A program made the position numbers and the translations under genes. Below the pieces are notes generated by a model. It was not told where the DNA came from. It made no database searches and saw nothing but the letters and a program-made list of their open reading frames with translations. A DNA stretch of 64,000 nucleotides from Plantactinospora sp039889035. GTDB taxonomy: Bacteria > Actinomycetota > Actinomycetes > Mycobacteriales > Micromonosporaceae. Below, one piece after another: positions 1 to 7,989 of the stretch (position 1 is its first letter; every line of letters starts with the position of its first letter). The stretch covers positions 19,289 through 83,288 of the forward strand of contig JBDQQY010000043.1 in assembly GCA_039889035.1 (NCBI GenBank). Direction: 5' to 3'.

Positions 1-668
1 TGGCGATCCGCCCCGAACTCCGCCCCGGCGGGCTGGTGCTGCGCGCCGCCGGCCGGCCCGCGCTGGAGGTCACCGAGCCGACCGACGGCGAGCCGGTCGC
101 GGTACGCGTCTTCTCGAACATGCCGGCCGCCCCCGCCCGGCGGGCGGAGCCGGCGGCCGACGACTGGCTCTCCGGGCTGCTCGACCGGAAGGTCCGGCTG
201 GTCTGGCTCGGCGACCCGACGGCGCGCCCGATCCCGGACACCGGTCTGGTCGACCCCGCCGACCGGGTCAGCTTCGCCGACGGCTACCCGCTGCTGCTGG
301 CCAACCGCGCCTCGCTGGACGCGCTGAACGAGTCCCTGGTCGAATCCGGCAACGTCGAGGCGCCGCTGCCGATGACCCGGTTCCGCCCCAACGTGGTGGT
401 CGGCGGCGCCGACCCGTGGGCCGAGGACGACTGGACCGGCCGCCGGCTCCGGATCGGCCCGGTGACGTTCCGGGTGGCCAAGCCCTGCGGCCGCTGCCTG
501 GTGACCACCACCGACCAGGAGACCGGGGTACGCGGCCGCGAGCCGCTGCGCACCCTGGCGAGGTACCGCCGGATCAACCGGCAGTTGGTCTTCGGCCAGA
601 ACCTGGTGCCGGTGCCCGGCCCGGCCGGCACGCTCACCGTCGGCGACCCGGTGGAGCCGCTCGACTGA
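1..668 (+). CDS. MOSC domain protein (YcbX-like), 5' end outside window
   Basis: The reading frame is open from the first bases of the window, so the start lies upstream and only the C-terminal part (about 220 residues) is seen. The visible part has the end of the MOSC N-terminal beta-barrel followed by the MOSC domain. Family marks are RFRPNVVV, a W-x-E-D-D-W stretch, the conserved KPCGRC cysteine motif and a DQETG-x-RG-x-EPL segment. MOSC proteins bind molybdenum cofactor sulfur through the conserved cysteine and carry out Moco-dependent reductions or sulfur transfer; YcbX-type members detoxify N-hydroxylated bases. A valine codon at 36 could be read as a start but would remove part of the barrel. 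The substrate cannot be told from sequence. Confidence 0.85.
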   Translation, partial: AIRPELRPGGLVLRAAGRPALEVTEPTDGEPVAVRVFSNMPAAPARRAEPAADDWLSGLLDRKVRLVWLGDPTARPIPDTGLVDPADRVSFADGYPLLLANRASLDALNESLVESGNVEAPLPMTRFRPNVVVGGADPWAEDDWTGRRLRIGPVTFRVAKPCGRCLVTTTDQETGVRGREPLRTLARYRRINRQLVFGQNLVPVPGPAGTLTVGDPVEPLD

Positions 669-782
669 GCTGATCCTCTTCCGCCCGCCGGCAACCGGGG
701 CGGGCGGCCCATCGGCGCCCGTCGACCGGCCCGGCCCGGCGGCCGGTGAAGATCTTGCGAAAGCCGCGACGGCTACGGCAAC

Positions 783-1829
783 ATGCCCCGGATGACCGAG
801 GCGGAACTTCCCGACAGTACGGACGGCGGCGCTCCGGCGGCTGCCCCGGAGTCCGGCGACGCCCCGGGCGCGGGTGGTGGGACGTCGCGGCGGCGTCCGT
901 CGCCGCGCTGGCTGGCCGGCGGGTTCGCGGCGCTACTCGCCGCCGTCCTCGGGTTGGTGCTCTTCTGGCAGTTCTCCGAGCCGGCCGCCTGCGCCGCCGC
1001 ACCACCGCCGGAACGGCTCGGGCCGCTGGTGGAACGGGCCGGGCCGCCGGTCGGTGCGACCGTCTACAAGGGGAAGGCGTCGCACTACGACGGGGGCAGC
1101 TCGGGCGGCAACTGCTCGCTGCCGGGTCCACCGGCCAACCGGCTCTACGTCGCGCTCGGCTCCAGCCAGTACGCCGGCTCGGCCGCCTGCGGCAGTTTTC
1201 TCGACGTGACCGGCCCGAAGGGTACCGTCCGGGTGATGGTGCTGGACCGCTGCGCGGGCTGCACCAACAACAAGATCGACCTGTCCAGGCAGGCGTTCGC
1301 GAAGATCGCCGACCTGTCCCAGGGCATCGTCCCGGTGCGCTACCGGGCGGCGGTCGACCCGCCGCTGCCCGGCCGGCTCACCTTCCGGCTCAAGAGCGGC
1401 GTGTCGCAGTACTGGTTCGCGGTGCAGGTGGGCAACCACGGCAACCCGGTGAAGTCGGTGGCGGCGAAGCGGGCCGGTTCGAGCTGGCGGGCGGCCAAGC
1501 GCGGCTCGGACAACTACTGGGTGATCGACGGCGGGATCGGCCCGGGGCCGTACTCGATCCGGGTGACCGACGTCTACGGGCACCAGGCGGTCGCCACCGG
1601 AATCCGGCTGGTACCCCGACAGGTGCAGCGCGGCCCGGTACGGATGTACGACCCCACCCCGGCGGCTGCCGGCTCGGCGAGCCCGTCCGCCTCGCCCGTC
1701 CCCGGCAGCACCCCCGCCCCGTCCGCGTCGCCCACGCCCGCCCCGGGTACGCCGATCGGAGCGGACCCGTCCGGACAGCCGGTGGCCGGCGCGGCCGGCG
1801 GCCCCGCCCCGGCGGTCGGCTGCGGCTGA
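783..1829 (+). CDS. Expansin-like secreted or membrane-anchored cell-wall loosening protein
   Basis: 348 residues: a charged N-terminus, one membrane segment at about 43-62, a double-psi beta-barrel domain (about 90-185) and an expansin C-terminal carbohydrate-binding domain (about 190-278). A Pro/Ala/Ser-rich tail follows to the end. The barrel has the expansin-type catalytic aspartate in VMVLDRCAGC (Asp155) and several cysteines; SGVSQYWFAVQV is typical of the second domain. Bacterial expansins (EXLX1 type) loosen plant cell wall by binding cellulose and xyloglucan, without hydrolysis. The low-complexity C-terminal tail is not part of the usual 210-residue fold and may span peptidoglycan or act as a linker. 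The gene stands alone between the MOSC gene and a convergent acetyltransferase. Confidence 0.85.
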   Translation: MPRMTEAELPDSTDGGAPAAAPESGDAPGAGGGTSRRRPSPRWLAGGFAALLAAVLGLVLFWQFSEPAACAAAPPPERLGPLVERAGPPVGATVYKGKASHYDGGSSGGNCSLPGPPANRLYVALGSSQYAGSAACGSFLDVTGPKGTVRVMVLDRCAGCTNNKIDLSRQAFAKIADLSQGIVPVRYRAAVDPPLPGRLTFRLKSGVSQYWFAVQVGNHGNPVKSVAAKRAGSSWRAAKRGSDNYWVIDGGIGPGPYSIRVTDVYGHQAVATGIRLVPRQVQRGPVRMYDPTPAAAGSASPSASPVPGSTPAPSASPTPAPGTPIGADPSGQPVAGAAGGPAPAVGCG

Positions 1830-1854
1830 CCGCCATCTCCCGAGGGCCGGGTCG

Positions 1855-2382
1855 TCAGGTCAGTGGCAACCACATCTGGATCTCGTCGCGGTCGTCGCCC
1901 GGCCCGACCCGGAGTGCCCCGGGCAGCCGGCCGACCTCCCGATAGCCGAGCCGCCGGTAGAACTCCTCCACACCCCGGCCGTCCCGGACGGTCAGGTGCA
2001 GCGCCTCCCAGCCCGCCTTCCGGGCCACCTGCTCGGCCTCGCGCAGCAGGGCCTGGCCGTAGCCGTACCCCTGGCGGTCGGGGTGCACCATCACCCGCTT
2101 CAGCACGCACCAGTGCGCCTTGAGGTGGAACCGGTTGTCGGTGAGGAAGAGCAGGGCGATCAACTCGTCGCCCTGGTAACCGGCCAGGAGTTGGTCCGGC
2201 CCCTCGTCCGCCGCCCGGAGGGTGGCCAGCGCGAACGGCCGGACGTCGTCCTCGGTGACCGGGCCGACGAACCCGACCGCGCCACCGGCGTTGGTCACCG
2301 CCGTCCACAGTCGGACGATCTCGGTGCGCAACTCGGGGGTCGACGGCGGGTCGAGTACGAAGCGGATGCCCACCCGAGTCAT
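1855..2382 (-). CDS. GNAT-family N-acetyltransferase
   Basis: About 175 residues from the ATG at 2382; a longer open frame runs upstream but its extra 28 residues are low-complexity and unlike the family. The acetyl-CoA binding motif A is visible as VMVHPDRQGYGYGQALL, followed by the beta-alpha-beta C-terminal part with EEFYRRLGYREVG. GNATs transfer acetyl groups from acetyl-CoA to amines of small molecules or proteins in the cytoplasm. The substrate is not predictable. The gene is convergent with the expansin gene (26 bp between stops). Confidence 0.8.
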   Translation of the reverse strand: MTRVGIRFVLDPPSTPELRTEIVRLWTAVTNAGGAVGFVGPVTEDDVRPFALATLRAADEGPDQLLAGYQGDELIALLFLTDNRFHLKAHWCVLKRVMVHPDRQGYGYGQALLREAEQVARKAGWEALHLTVRDGRGVEEFYRRLGYREVGRLPGALRVGPGDDRDEIQMWLPLT

Positions 2383-2482
2383 CCTCGTCCGCCCGCCGGC
2401 CACCCCCGTCGGCCCGCGCGCCGGGCGTGACGGTGCTAACAGCAGGGTCGGCGCCCGCGCGGGCACCGACCGGACCGAGCTG

Positions 2483-2563
2483 TGCGGGAGAGGGGAGTCG
2501 AACCCCTACGCCCGAAGGCACAGGAACCTAAATCCTGCGTGGCTGCCATTACACCACTCCCGC
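2483..2563 (-). tRNA. tRNA-Leu (anticodon UAG)
   Basis: Read on the minus strand, the seven-base acceptor arms GCGGGAG and CTCCCGC pair exactly. The anticodon loop shows TAG, the T arm reads GGGGTTCGACTCCCC, and an extended variable arm (TGCCTTCGGGCG) marks a class II tRNA. The discriminator base is A and CCA is not encoded. It decodes CUA, a rare leucine codon in such GC-rich genomes. Confidence 0.93.
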
Positions 2564-2593
2564 TCGCGCTCAAAGTCTAGACCGCTGGCGGGC

Positions 2594-3070
2594 TCAGTCC
2601 AGGCCGAGGTCCCGGCGGAGTTTGGCGACGTGCCCGGTGGCCTTGACGTTGTAGAGCGCCCGCGCGATCCGGCCCTCCTCGTCGATGACGAAGGTCGACC
2701 GGATCACTCCGGTGATCGTCCGCCCGTACGACTGCTTCTCGCCGTACGCGCCGTACGCGACGAGTACCGCCTTGTCGGGGTCGGAGACCAACGGGAAGGT
2801 GATGGCGTCCCGGTCCCGGAACTTCGCCAGCGCGGCGGGGGAGTCCGGTGAGATGCCGACCACCTCGTAGCCGGCGGCCTGGAGCGAGGCGAGCGAGTCC
2901 CGGAAGTCACAGGCCTGCGTGGTGCAGCCCGGCGTCATCGCCTTCGGGTAGGCGTAGAGCACCACCTTGCGGCCACGGAGTTCCTTGAGTGAGAGCGTCT
3001 CTCCGGAGTCGGTGGTCAGCGCGAAGTCGGGCGCGGCGTCCCCGGGGGCGAGGCGGATCGGCGAGGTCAT
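2594..3070 (-). CDS. bcp: Thioredoxin-dependent thiol peroxidase (Bcp/PrxQ type)
   Basis: 158 residues from the ATG at 3070. The peroxiredoxin fold is evident, with the peroxidatic cysteine in MTPGCTTQACDF and the resolving cysteine five residues later, the pattern of PrxQ/Bcp enzymes. These reduce hydrogen peroxide and alkyl hydroperoxides in the cytoplasm with electrons from thioredoxin. The far longer open frame reading into the next gene is an artefact of GC-rich DNA. It is divergent from the metal importer operon, 138 bp apart. Confidence 0.92.
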   Translation of the reverse strand: MTSPIRLAPGDAAPDFALTTDSGETLSLKELRGRKVVLYAYPKAMTPGCTTQACDFRDSLASLQAAGYEVVGISPDSPAALAKFRDRDAITFPLVSDPDKAVLVAYGAYGEKQSYGRTITGVIRSTFVIDEEGRIARALYNVKATGHVAKLRRDLGLD

Positions 3071-3122
3071 GGCCACGACCCTATCGCCAGGTGGACCGGA
3101 GATTGCGGTTGCCGTACAGCTC

Positions 3123-3162
3123 TTGCAAAATCTTTGCAATAGCGATGGTCGGCTCCTAGGCT
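3123..3162 (+). promoter_or_regulatory. Nur-type operator overlapping a promoter
   Basis: TTGCAA-AATCT-TTGCAA lies at 3123-3139, an exact match to the Streptomyces Nur box form tTGCaa-N5-ttGCAA. The second TTGCAA can serve as a -35 element, with TAGGCT at 3157-3162 after a 17-bp spacer as -10. Nur is the Fur-family nickel uptake regulator, so this suggests nickel-dependent repression of the importer genes that follow. The regulator itself is not in the window. Confidence 0.75.
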
Positions 3163-3208
3163 GGGCCGGCCGGCGGGGCGGATCCCGCGCCGGCACCTGG
3201 GAGGTGGC

Positions 3209-3928
3209 GTGGAATACCTGGCAATGCACATCTCGAACGGGATTATCAACGGTCCCGTGGCGGCGGCGTTCGGGGCGTTGGCCCTGGTCGCGCTCGCGCT
3301 GTGCGTGTTCCGCGGTCGGCAGGACCTGGACGACCGGCTCGCTCCGATGGCCGGGCTGGTCGCCGCGTTCATCTTCGCCGTCCAGATGCTCAACTTCCCG
3401 ATCTTCACCGGTGCGGTCAGCGGCCACCTGCTCGGCGGGGCACTCGCCGCGGTCCTGGTCGGGCCCTGGGTCGGGGCGCTCTGTGTGGCGGTGGTGCTGA
3501 TCGTGCAGTCGTTGATCTTCGGCGACGGCGGGGTGGCGATGCTCGGCCTGAACATCACCAACATGGCGCTGATCGGCGTCGCGGTCGCGTACCTGCTGAT
3601 CGCGCTCCTGCTCCGGATCCTGCCCCGTACGGTGACCGGGCTGGCCGTCACCGCGTTCGTCGCCTCGGTGCTCAGCGTGCTGGTCGCCTCGCAGGGCTTC
3701 GTGCTGCAGTACTGGCTCGGCGGCACGACCGACGTCGGCAGCAGCCTCGGCGGGCTGGCCGGCACGATGGCCGGGGTGCACCTGCTGATCGGCGTCGGCG
3801 AGGGCCTGATCACCGCGACCACCGTGGTCACCGTGGCGAAGGTCCGGCCCGACCTGGTCTACGCGCTGCGCTCGCTGCGTCCGCTCCGGACCGCCAACCA
3901 ACTGCCGCTGGCCGGAGGTGCCCGATGA
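3209..3928 (+). CDS. cbiM: ECF transporter substrate-binding membrane subunit CbiM/NikM (nickel or cobalt)
   Basis: Integral membrane S-component of a group I metal ECF importer, with about six or seven hydrophobic segments over 239 residues. The CbiM signature is clear: MHISNGIINGP near the N-terminus and FTGAVSGHLLGG with the second metal-binding histidine. In characterised NikM the metal is held by the N-terminal amine and by His2. That favours ATG 3224 as the mature start, although only the GTG at 3209 has a Shine-Dalgarno at good spacing (GGAGG, 4 bp). The Nur-type box upstream argues for nickel. It heads a four-gene operon and overlaps the PDGLE gene by 4 bp. Confidence 0.88.
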   Translation: MEYLAMHISNGIINGPVAAAFGALALVALALCVFRGRQDLDDRLAPMAGLVAAFIFAVQMLNFPIFTGAVSGHLLGGALAAVLVGPWVGALCVAVVLIVQSLIFGDGGVAMLGLNITNMALIGVAVAYLLIALLLRILPRTVTGLAVTAFVASVLSVLVASQGFVLQYWLGGTTDVGSSLGGLAGTMAGVHLLIGVGEGLITATTVVTVAKVRPDLVYALRSLRPLRTANQLPLAGGAR

Positions 3929-4440
3929 CCACCGGAGGAACCCGGATCTCGAAGCGTTCCGGGGCGTTCATCCTGGGCGGCCTGCTGGTCGCGCTGCTCC
4001 TGGCCGGAGTGGTCAGCAACTTCGCCTCGGCCCACCCGGACGGCCTGGACTCGTCGCTGCGCGAGGGCTGCACCTTCGACGCGGACGACAACATCACCGG
4101 GGGTAGCTGCCCGGCGCAGCAGGCCAAGGACCACGAGTTGGCCGACTCGCCGCTGGCCGACTACGGGGTCCGGGGCGTCGACAACGCGTTCCTCTCCACC
4201 GGGCTCTCCGGGGTACTCGGCGTGCTGATCACCTTCGGCGTCGGCGGCGGCCTGTTCTGGCTGACCCGGCGCCGCTCGACCACCGCTTCGGCGCAAACCA
4301 CCGGTTCGGCGCAGAGCGCTGGCTCCGGGTCCGGCCCGGCGCGGACCCCCGGCAGCGGCACGGGTACGCCCGCGCCGCGCGGCGGCGACGGGTCGACCGT
4401 GACGCCCGCCGGCCGGACCGGTACCGACGGCACCGAGTAG
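3925..4440 (+). CDS. PDGLE-domain small subunit of the Ni/Co ECF importer (CbiN/NikN equivalent)
   Basis: 171 residues starting in an ATGA overlap with cbiM. It has two membrane segments (about 13-33 and 90-112) flanking an extracytoplasmic loop that starts with ASAHPDGLD, the PDGLE signature, here with Asp in place of Glu. PDGLE proteins replace or fuse with CbiN and are needed for metal uptake by CbiM-type S components. The C-terminal 55 residues are a Gly/Ser/Thr-rich tail not usual for the family. A longer upstream frame through cbiM is a shadow. Confidence 0.82.
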   Translation: MTTGGTRISKRSGAFILGGLLVALLLAGVVSNFASAHPDGLDSSLREGCTFDADDNITGGSCPAQQAKDHELADSPLADYGVRGVDNAFLSTGLSGVLGVLITFGVGGGLFWLTRRRSTTASAQTTGSAQSAGSGSGPARTPGSGTGTPAPRGGDGSTVTPAGRTGTDGTE

Positions 4441-4451
4441 GGGCGCCGGAG

Positions 4452-5222
4452 ATGGGAGCCGGGCACGCCCACGTGCTCTACCGGGACCGGACGTCGGCGG
4501 TGCACCGGCTGCCGCCCGAGGTCAAGATCGCGGCGATGGTGGTCTTCACCCTCGCCGTGGTCGCCACCCCCCGGGAGGCGTTCTGGGCCTTCGGCGGCTA
4601 CCTCCTGCTCGTGCTGCTGGTGGCGGCGGTGTCCCGGGTCGGGCTGCGCTGGCTGGCCAGCCGGTCGCTGATCGAGCTGCCGTTCGTGGTGTTCGCGTTC
4701 GCGCTGCCGTTCCTCGGTACCGGCGAGCGGGTGAGCTGGCTGGGGCTCGAACTCTCCGTCGACGGGCTCTACGGCGGCTGGAACATCCTGGCCAAGGGCA
4801 CCCTCGGGGTGCTGGCCTCGCTGCTGCTCGCCGGTACCACCACGATGCGGGACCTGATCCTCGGGCTGGACCGGCTGCACTGCCCGCAGATCCTCACCCA
4901 GATCGCCACCTTCATGCTGCGCTACCTGGACGTGCTGGTCGGCGAGGCGCGGCGGATGCGGGTCGCCCGGATCTCCCGGGGTGACGATCCCCGGTTCCTG
5001 TGGCAGTTGCGCGGCTTCGCCGCCGGGGTGGGCGCGCTCTTCCTGCGCGCCTTCGAGCGGGGCGAGCGGGTCTATCTGGCGATGGTCTCCCGGGGCTACC
5101 AGGGGCGGATGCCGGGAGTGTGGCTGGCCACGGGGGCGGCCACCACCCGGCACTGGCTGGTGGCGGCGACGGTGCCGCTCGCCGCCACCGGCATCGCCGC
5201 CGCCGCGGTCGTGCTGGGATGA
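4452..5222 (+). CDS. cbiQ: ECF transporter T component CbiQ
   Basis: 256 residues, polytopic membrane protein 11 bp after the PDGLE gene. Typical CbiQ features are the N-terminal HRLPPEVK segment and the cytoplasmic coupling helices with arginine-rich motifs (ARRMRVARISRG and AFERGERVYLAMVSRGY) that transmit ATP hydrolysis to the membrane subunits. The gene ends in an ATGA overlap with the ATPase gene. Confidence 0.9.
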   Translation: MGAGHAHVLYRDRTSAVHRLPPEVKIAAMVVFTLAVVATPREAFWAFGGYLLLVLLVAAVSRVGLRWLASRSLIELPFVVFAFALPFLGTGERVSWLGLELSVDGLYGGWNILAKGTLGVLASLLLAGTTTMRDLILGLDRLHCPQILTQIATFMLRYLDVLVGEARRMRVARISRGDDPRFLWQLRGFAAGVGALFLRAFERGERVYLAMVSRGYQGRMPGVWLATGAATTRHWLVAATVPLAATGIAAAAVVLG

Positions 5223-6019
5223 TCGGGTACGTGGACACCGCTCCGGCCGCCGACCCGCCGTCCCTGGACGTCCGCGGCGTGCAGTTCAGCTATCCCGACG
5301 GTCAGGTCGCGCTGCGCGGTGTCGACCTGACCGTGCCGCGCGGCGAGCGGATCGCCCTGCTCGGCCCGAACGGCGCCGGCAAGACCACCCTGGTGCTGCA
5401 CCTGAACGGGATCCTCGCCGGTGGCGCCGGCACGGTCACCGTCGGCGGGCTGACCGTGGACCGGGACCGGGCCACCCTGGCCGAGATCCGCCGCCGGGTC
5501 GGGATCGTCTTCCAGGACCCCGACGACCAGCTCTTCCTGCCCACCGTCGCCGAGGACGTGGCGTTCGGCCCGGCGAACCTCGGCCTGCGCGGCGCCGAAC
5601 TGGCCCAGCGGGTGACCGAGGCGCTGGACGCGGTCGGGATGGCCGAGCACCGGGACCGGGCGCCCCAGCACCTCTCCTTCGGGCAGCGCCGCCGGGTGGC
5701 GGTCGCGACCGTACTGGCCATGCGCCCGGAGATCCTCGTCCTGGACGAGCCCTCCTCCAACCTCGACCCGGCCGCCCGCCGCGAGCTGGCCGGGATCCTG
5801 CGCCGGCTGCCGGTGACCCTGCTGATGGTCACCCACGACCTCCCGTACGCGCTGGAGCTCTGTGACCGGTCGGTGATCCTGGACACCGGTCGGATCGTCG
5901 CCGACGGGGCGACCGCCGAGATCCTCGCCGACGCCGACCTGCTCGCCCGGCACCGCCTGGAGCTGCCGTACGGGTTCGACCCGGCGGTGGCCGCCCGGCA
6001 ACTCGCCGCCAACGGCTGA
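5219..6019 (+). CDS. cbiO: ECF transporter ATPase CbiO
   Basis: 266 residues from the ATG that overlaps the cbiQ stop. All ABC ATPase motifs are present: Walker A GPNGAGKT, Q-loop VFQDPDDQLF, signature LSFGQRRR (Phe in place of the second Gly, as in some CbiO proteins), Walker B ILVLDEPSSNLD and the H-loop THD. It powers metal import together with CbiM, the PDGLE protein and CbiQ. It is the last gene of the operon; a small CGGCGG/CCGCCG hairpin lies at 6028-6043 just before the convergent gene. Confidence 0.93.
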   Translation: MIGYVDTAPAADPPSLDVRGVQFSYPDGQVALRGVDLTVPRGERIALLGPNGAGKTTLVLHLNGILAGGAGTVTVGGLTVDRDRATLAEIRRRVGIVFQDPDDQLFLPTVAEDVAFGPANLGLRGAELAQRVTEALDAVGMAEHRDRAPQHLSFGQRRRVAVATVLAMRPEILVLDEPSSNLDPAARRELAGILRRLPVTLLMVTHDLPYALELCDRSVILDTGRIVADGATAEILADADLLARHRLELPYGFDPAVAARQLAANG

Positions 6020-6070
6020 GTCCGCTCCGGCGGATGACCGCCGCCCGTTGACGCTGAAACCTGGCAACTG

Positions 6071-7273
6071 CTAGCCGCTGACCGCCGGCTGGTCGGCCTG
6101 CCGTCCGTCGGCGCCCGAACCGGGCTCGCCCGCCGGCAGGGTCACCGACCAGCGGCGGGCCGGCCGGCGACGCGCACCGGTGCCGGTCGGTGTGGCGTCG
6201 GCCGACCGGCCGGTGGCGCGCAGCCGCAGCACCCCGGCCACGGCCAGCCCGCCGCCGACCGCGATCACCACCGCGACCAGGACCCGGGCCCACTGTGCCG
6301 GCCACGGCACCGGGACCACCGAGCGCAGGAAGACCGCCGCGTTGGTCACCCCGGTGAAGAGCGCCAGACAGGTACCGGCGAGCGCCAGCGCGAAGTCACC
6401 GGCCGGTCGCCGGGTCAGCGCGTACGCCCCGGCGGCCAGTGCCCCCACGCCGGTCAGGGTCGGCCAGAGTTGCGCCGTGACGAGTCCGAGCAGCATCCCG
6501 CCGAGCCCGGCGTCGGCGCCCCGGGCCAGCGCGAAGCAGAGCGCCGCCGCCCCGCCGACGACCGCGAGTACGGCCAGCCCGACGGTGGCCCGGCGGCCCG
6601 GTCGGGAGTTCCGGGGCAGCACCCCGAGCGCCCCGATCACCAGCGCGCCGAGCAGGCTCACGCTCCACCAGGGCAGCGGGTCGGGTGGCGGCAGCCAGTC
6701 CAGCGTGCCGCGCAGTTCCACCGGGCGCAGTCCGTCGCGCAGCGGCACCACCCAGTCGCGTACCCGGTGCGGCCGGTCCGGGCCGGCGGCGACCTCGGGC
6801 GGTGGCGCCTCCGCCAGCCAGCGGCTGCGCTGGTCGTGCCAGCGGACGACCGGCTCGGTGCCGACCCGTCGCCAGGACGGTGCCCGGGTCGGATCGGCTC
6901 CTGCCGGCAGCCCGGTGTCCCCGGCGAGGGTCCGGTTCAGGTACGTCGCCGGCGAGGCGGTGTTCTCGTAGACGCCGTCGGGGCGGATCTCCAGGTACGG
7001 CTCCCCGGCGTAGCCCAGCACCTCGACCGTGCGACCCGTCCGGTTCTCCAGTTCGAGCCGGGCCCCGCCCTCCACCACCCGTACCCGCAGCCCCGGCAGC
7101 GCCGGACTCACCCCGGTGACCTCGATGCGGTAGTTGGTGCCGTCCGGGGTGTCGGCGGCGTGCGCGGCGGCCGGCGCGGCGGACCCGAGTACGCCGGCCA
7201 GCGCCACCACCAGGGCGATCCCGACCCGCCGCAGCAGGCCGTTCCGACCGCTGCCCGGGGTGGGGCAGGTCAC
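6071..7273 (-). CDS. Secreted/membrane protein of unknown function, coupled to DsbA-like gene
   Basis: 400 residues from the GTG at 7273, whose first bases form GTGA with the stop of the upstream DsbA-like gene. A signal peptide (about 10-38, ending AAPAAAHA) precedes an extracytoplasmic domain of about 190 residues. That domain contains GYAGEPYLEIRPDGVYEN, a motif recurring in actinobacterial proteins beside copper genes. Five or so membrane helices and an Arg/Pro-rich cytoplasmic tail follow. I do not recognise a catalytic motif. Because it is third in a MauE-DsbA-X run back to back with copC-copD/ycnI, a role in copper or envelope thiol homeostasis is plausible but is inference. Confidence 0.7.
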   Translation of the reverse strand: MTCPTPGSGRNGLLRRVGIALVVALAGVLGSAAPAAAHAADTPDGTNYRIEVTGVSPALPGLRVRVVEGGARLELENRTGRTVEVLGYAGEPYLEIRPDGVYENTASPATYLNRTLAGDTGLPAGADPTRAPSWRRVGTEPVVRWHDQRSRWLAEAPPPEVAAGPDRPHRVRDWVVPLRDGLRPVELRGTLDWLPPPDPLPWWSVSLLGALVIGALGVLPRNSRPGRRATVGLAVLAVVGGAAALCFALARGADAGLGGMLLGLVTAQLWPTLTGVGALAAGAYALTRRPAGDFALALAGTCLALFTGVTNAAVFLRSVVPVPWPAQWARVLVAVVIAVGGGLAVAGVLRLRATGRSADATPTGTGARRRPARRWSVTLPAGEPGSGADGRQADQPAVSG

Positions 7274-7989
7274 TTGCCGGCCGCCGCCACCGCCGCGCTG
7301 ATCGCCTCGGCGCTGGCCTGCACCTGCTTGCCGGCGACGAGCACGGTCGGCGTGCCGGTCACCCCTGCCCGGGCCGCCTCGTCGGTCACGTGCTCGGTCC
7401 ACTTGTCGAAGGTATTCTCCTCGACGCAGTTGCGGAAACTGTCCCCGGCCAGCCCGATGCTGGTGGCGACCTCGACGAGCTGGTCGTCACTGAGCCCGGC
7501 GCCGCCCTCCGGCGGTTGCCGGTCGAAGAGCGCCCTCGCGTACTCCCGGAACTTGCCGCTCTGCGCCGCGCACCCGGAGGCGGCGGACGACCGGGTCGAG
7601 TACTCGGTGCTGGAGAAGCGGTTGAGGAACGCCACCGGGTGGTAGGTGACCCGTACCTTGCCCTCGGCGACGAGCTGGTCGAGGGTACCGCCGGCCTGCT
7701 GCTCGAAGGTGCGGCAGATCGGGCAGATGAAGTCCTCGTACACGTCGATGTTGACCGGCCCGGAACCGATCACGATGCCGGTGCCCTCCGGGTTGGCCCC
7801 GCCCGGCGGGGTGAAGTCGCCGGAGTCCTGGCTGGCCGAGACGCCCCAGCCGATCAATCCGGCGATGATCAGCACGACGACCGCGCCGACCGAGGTCCAC
7901 AGGGTGCGCTTGCGGCGCCGCTCCCGGGCCATCTGCTCGCGTACCACCCGGGCGGGCCGGCGCTGTCCCTTGCGGTTCCGGTCACTCAT
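7270..7989 (-). CDS. DsbA-like membrane-anchored thioredoxin-fold protein
   Basis: 239 residues from the ATG at 7989. A basic N-terminus and a single membrane anchor (about 31-52) are followed by an extracytoplasmic DsbA-family domain. The domain has the active-site CPIC in YEDFICPICRTFEQQ, a helical insertion, and the cis-proline loop GVTGTPTVLV. Such proteins oxidise or isomerise disulfides of exported proteins. The start lies within the end of the MauE gene (8-bp overlap) and the end overlaps the next gene, so the three are translated together. A longer frame reading into mauE is a shadow. Confidence 0.88.
   Translation of the reverse strand: MSDRNRKGQRRPARVVREQMARERRRKRTLWTSVGAVVVLIIAGLIGWGVSASQDSGDFTPPGGANPEGTGIVIGSGPVNIDVYEDFICPICRTFEQQAGGTLDQLVAEGKVRVTYHPVAFLNRFSSTEYSTRSSAASGCAAQSGKFREYARALFDRQPPEGGAGLSDDQLVEVATSIGLAGDSFRNCVEENTFDKWTEHVTDEAARAGVTGTPTVLVAGKQVQASAEAISAAVAAAGK

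Noticed and set aside
3071..3208. Possible cobalamin riboswitch before cbiM.
   Set aside because: The leader after the predicted promoter is only about 40 bp and no B12-box is visible; a Nur box explains regulation better.
2594..3901. A 435-codon extension of the peroxiredoxin back through cbiM.
   Set aside because: Everything before ATG 3070 is antisense to cbiM and its promoter and lacks similarity.
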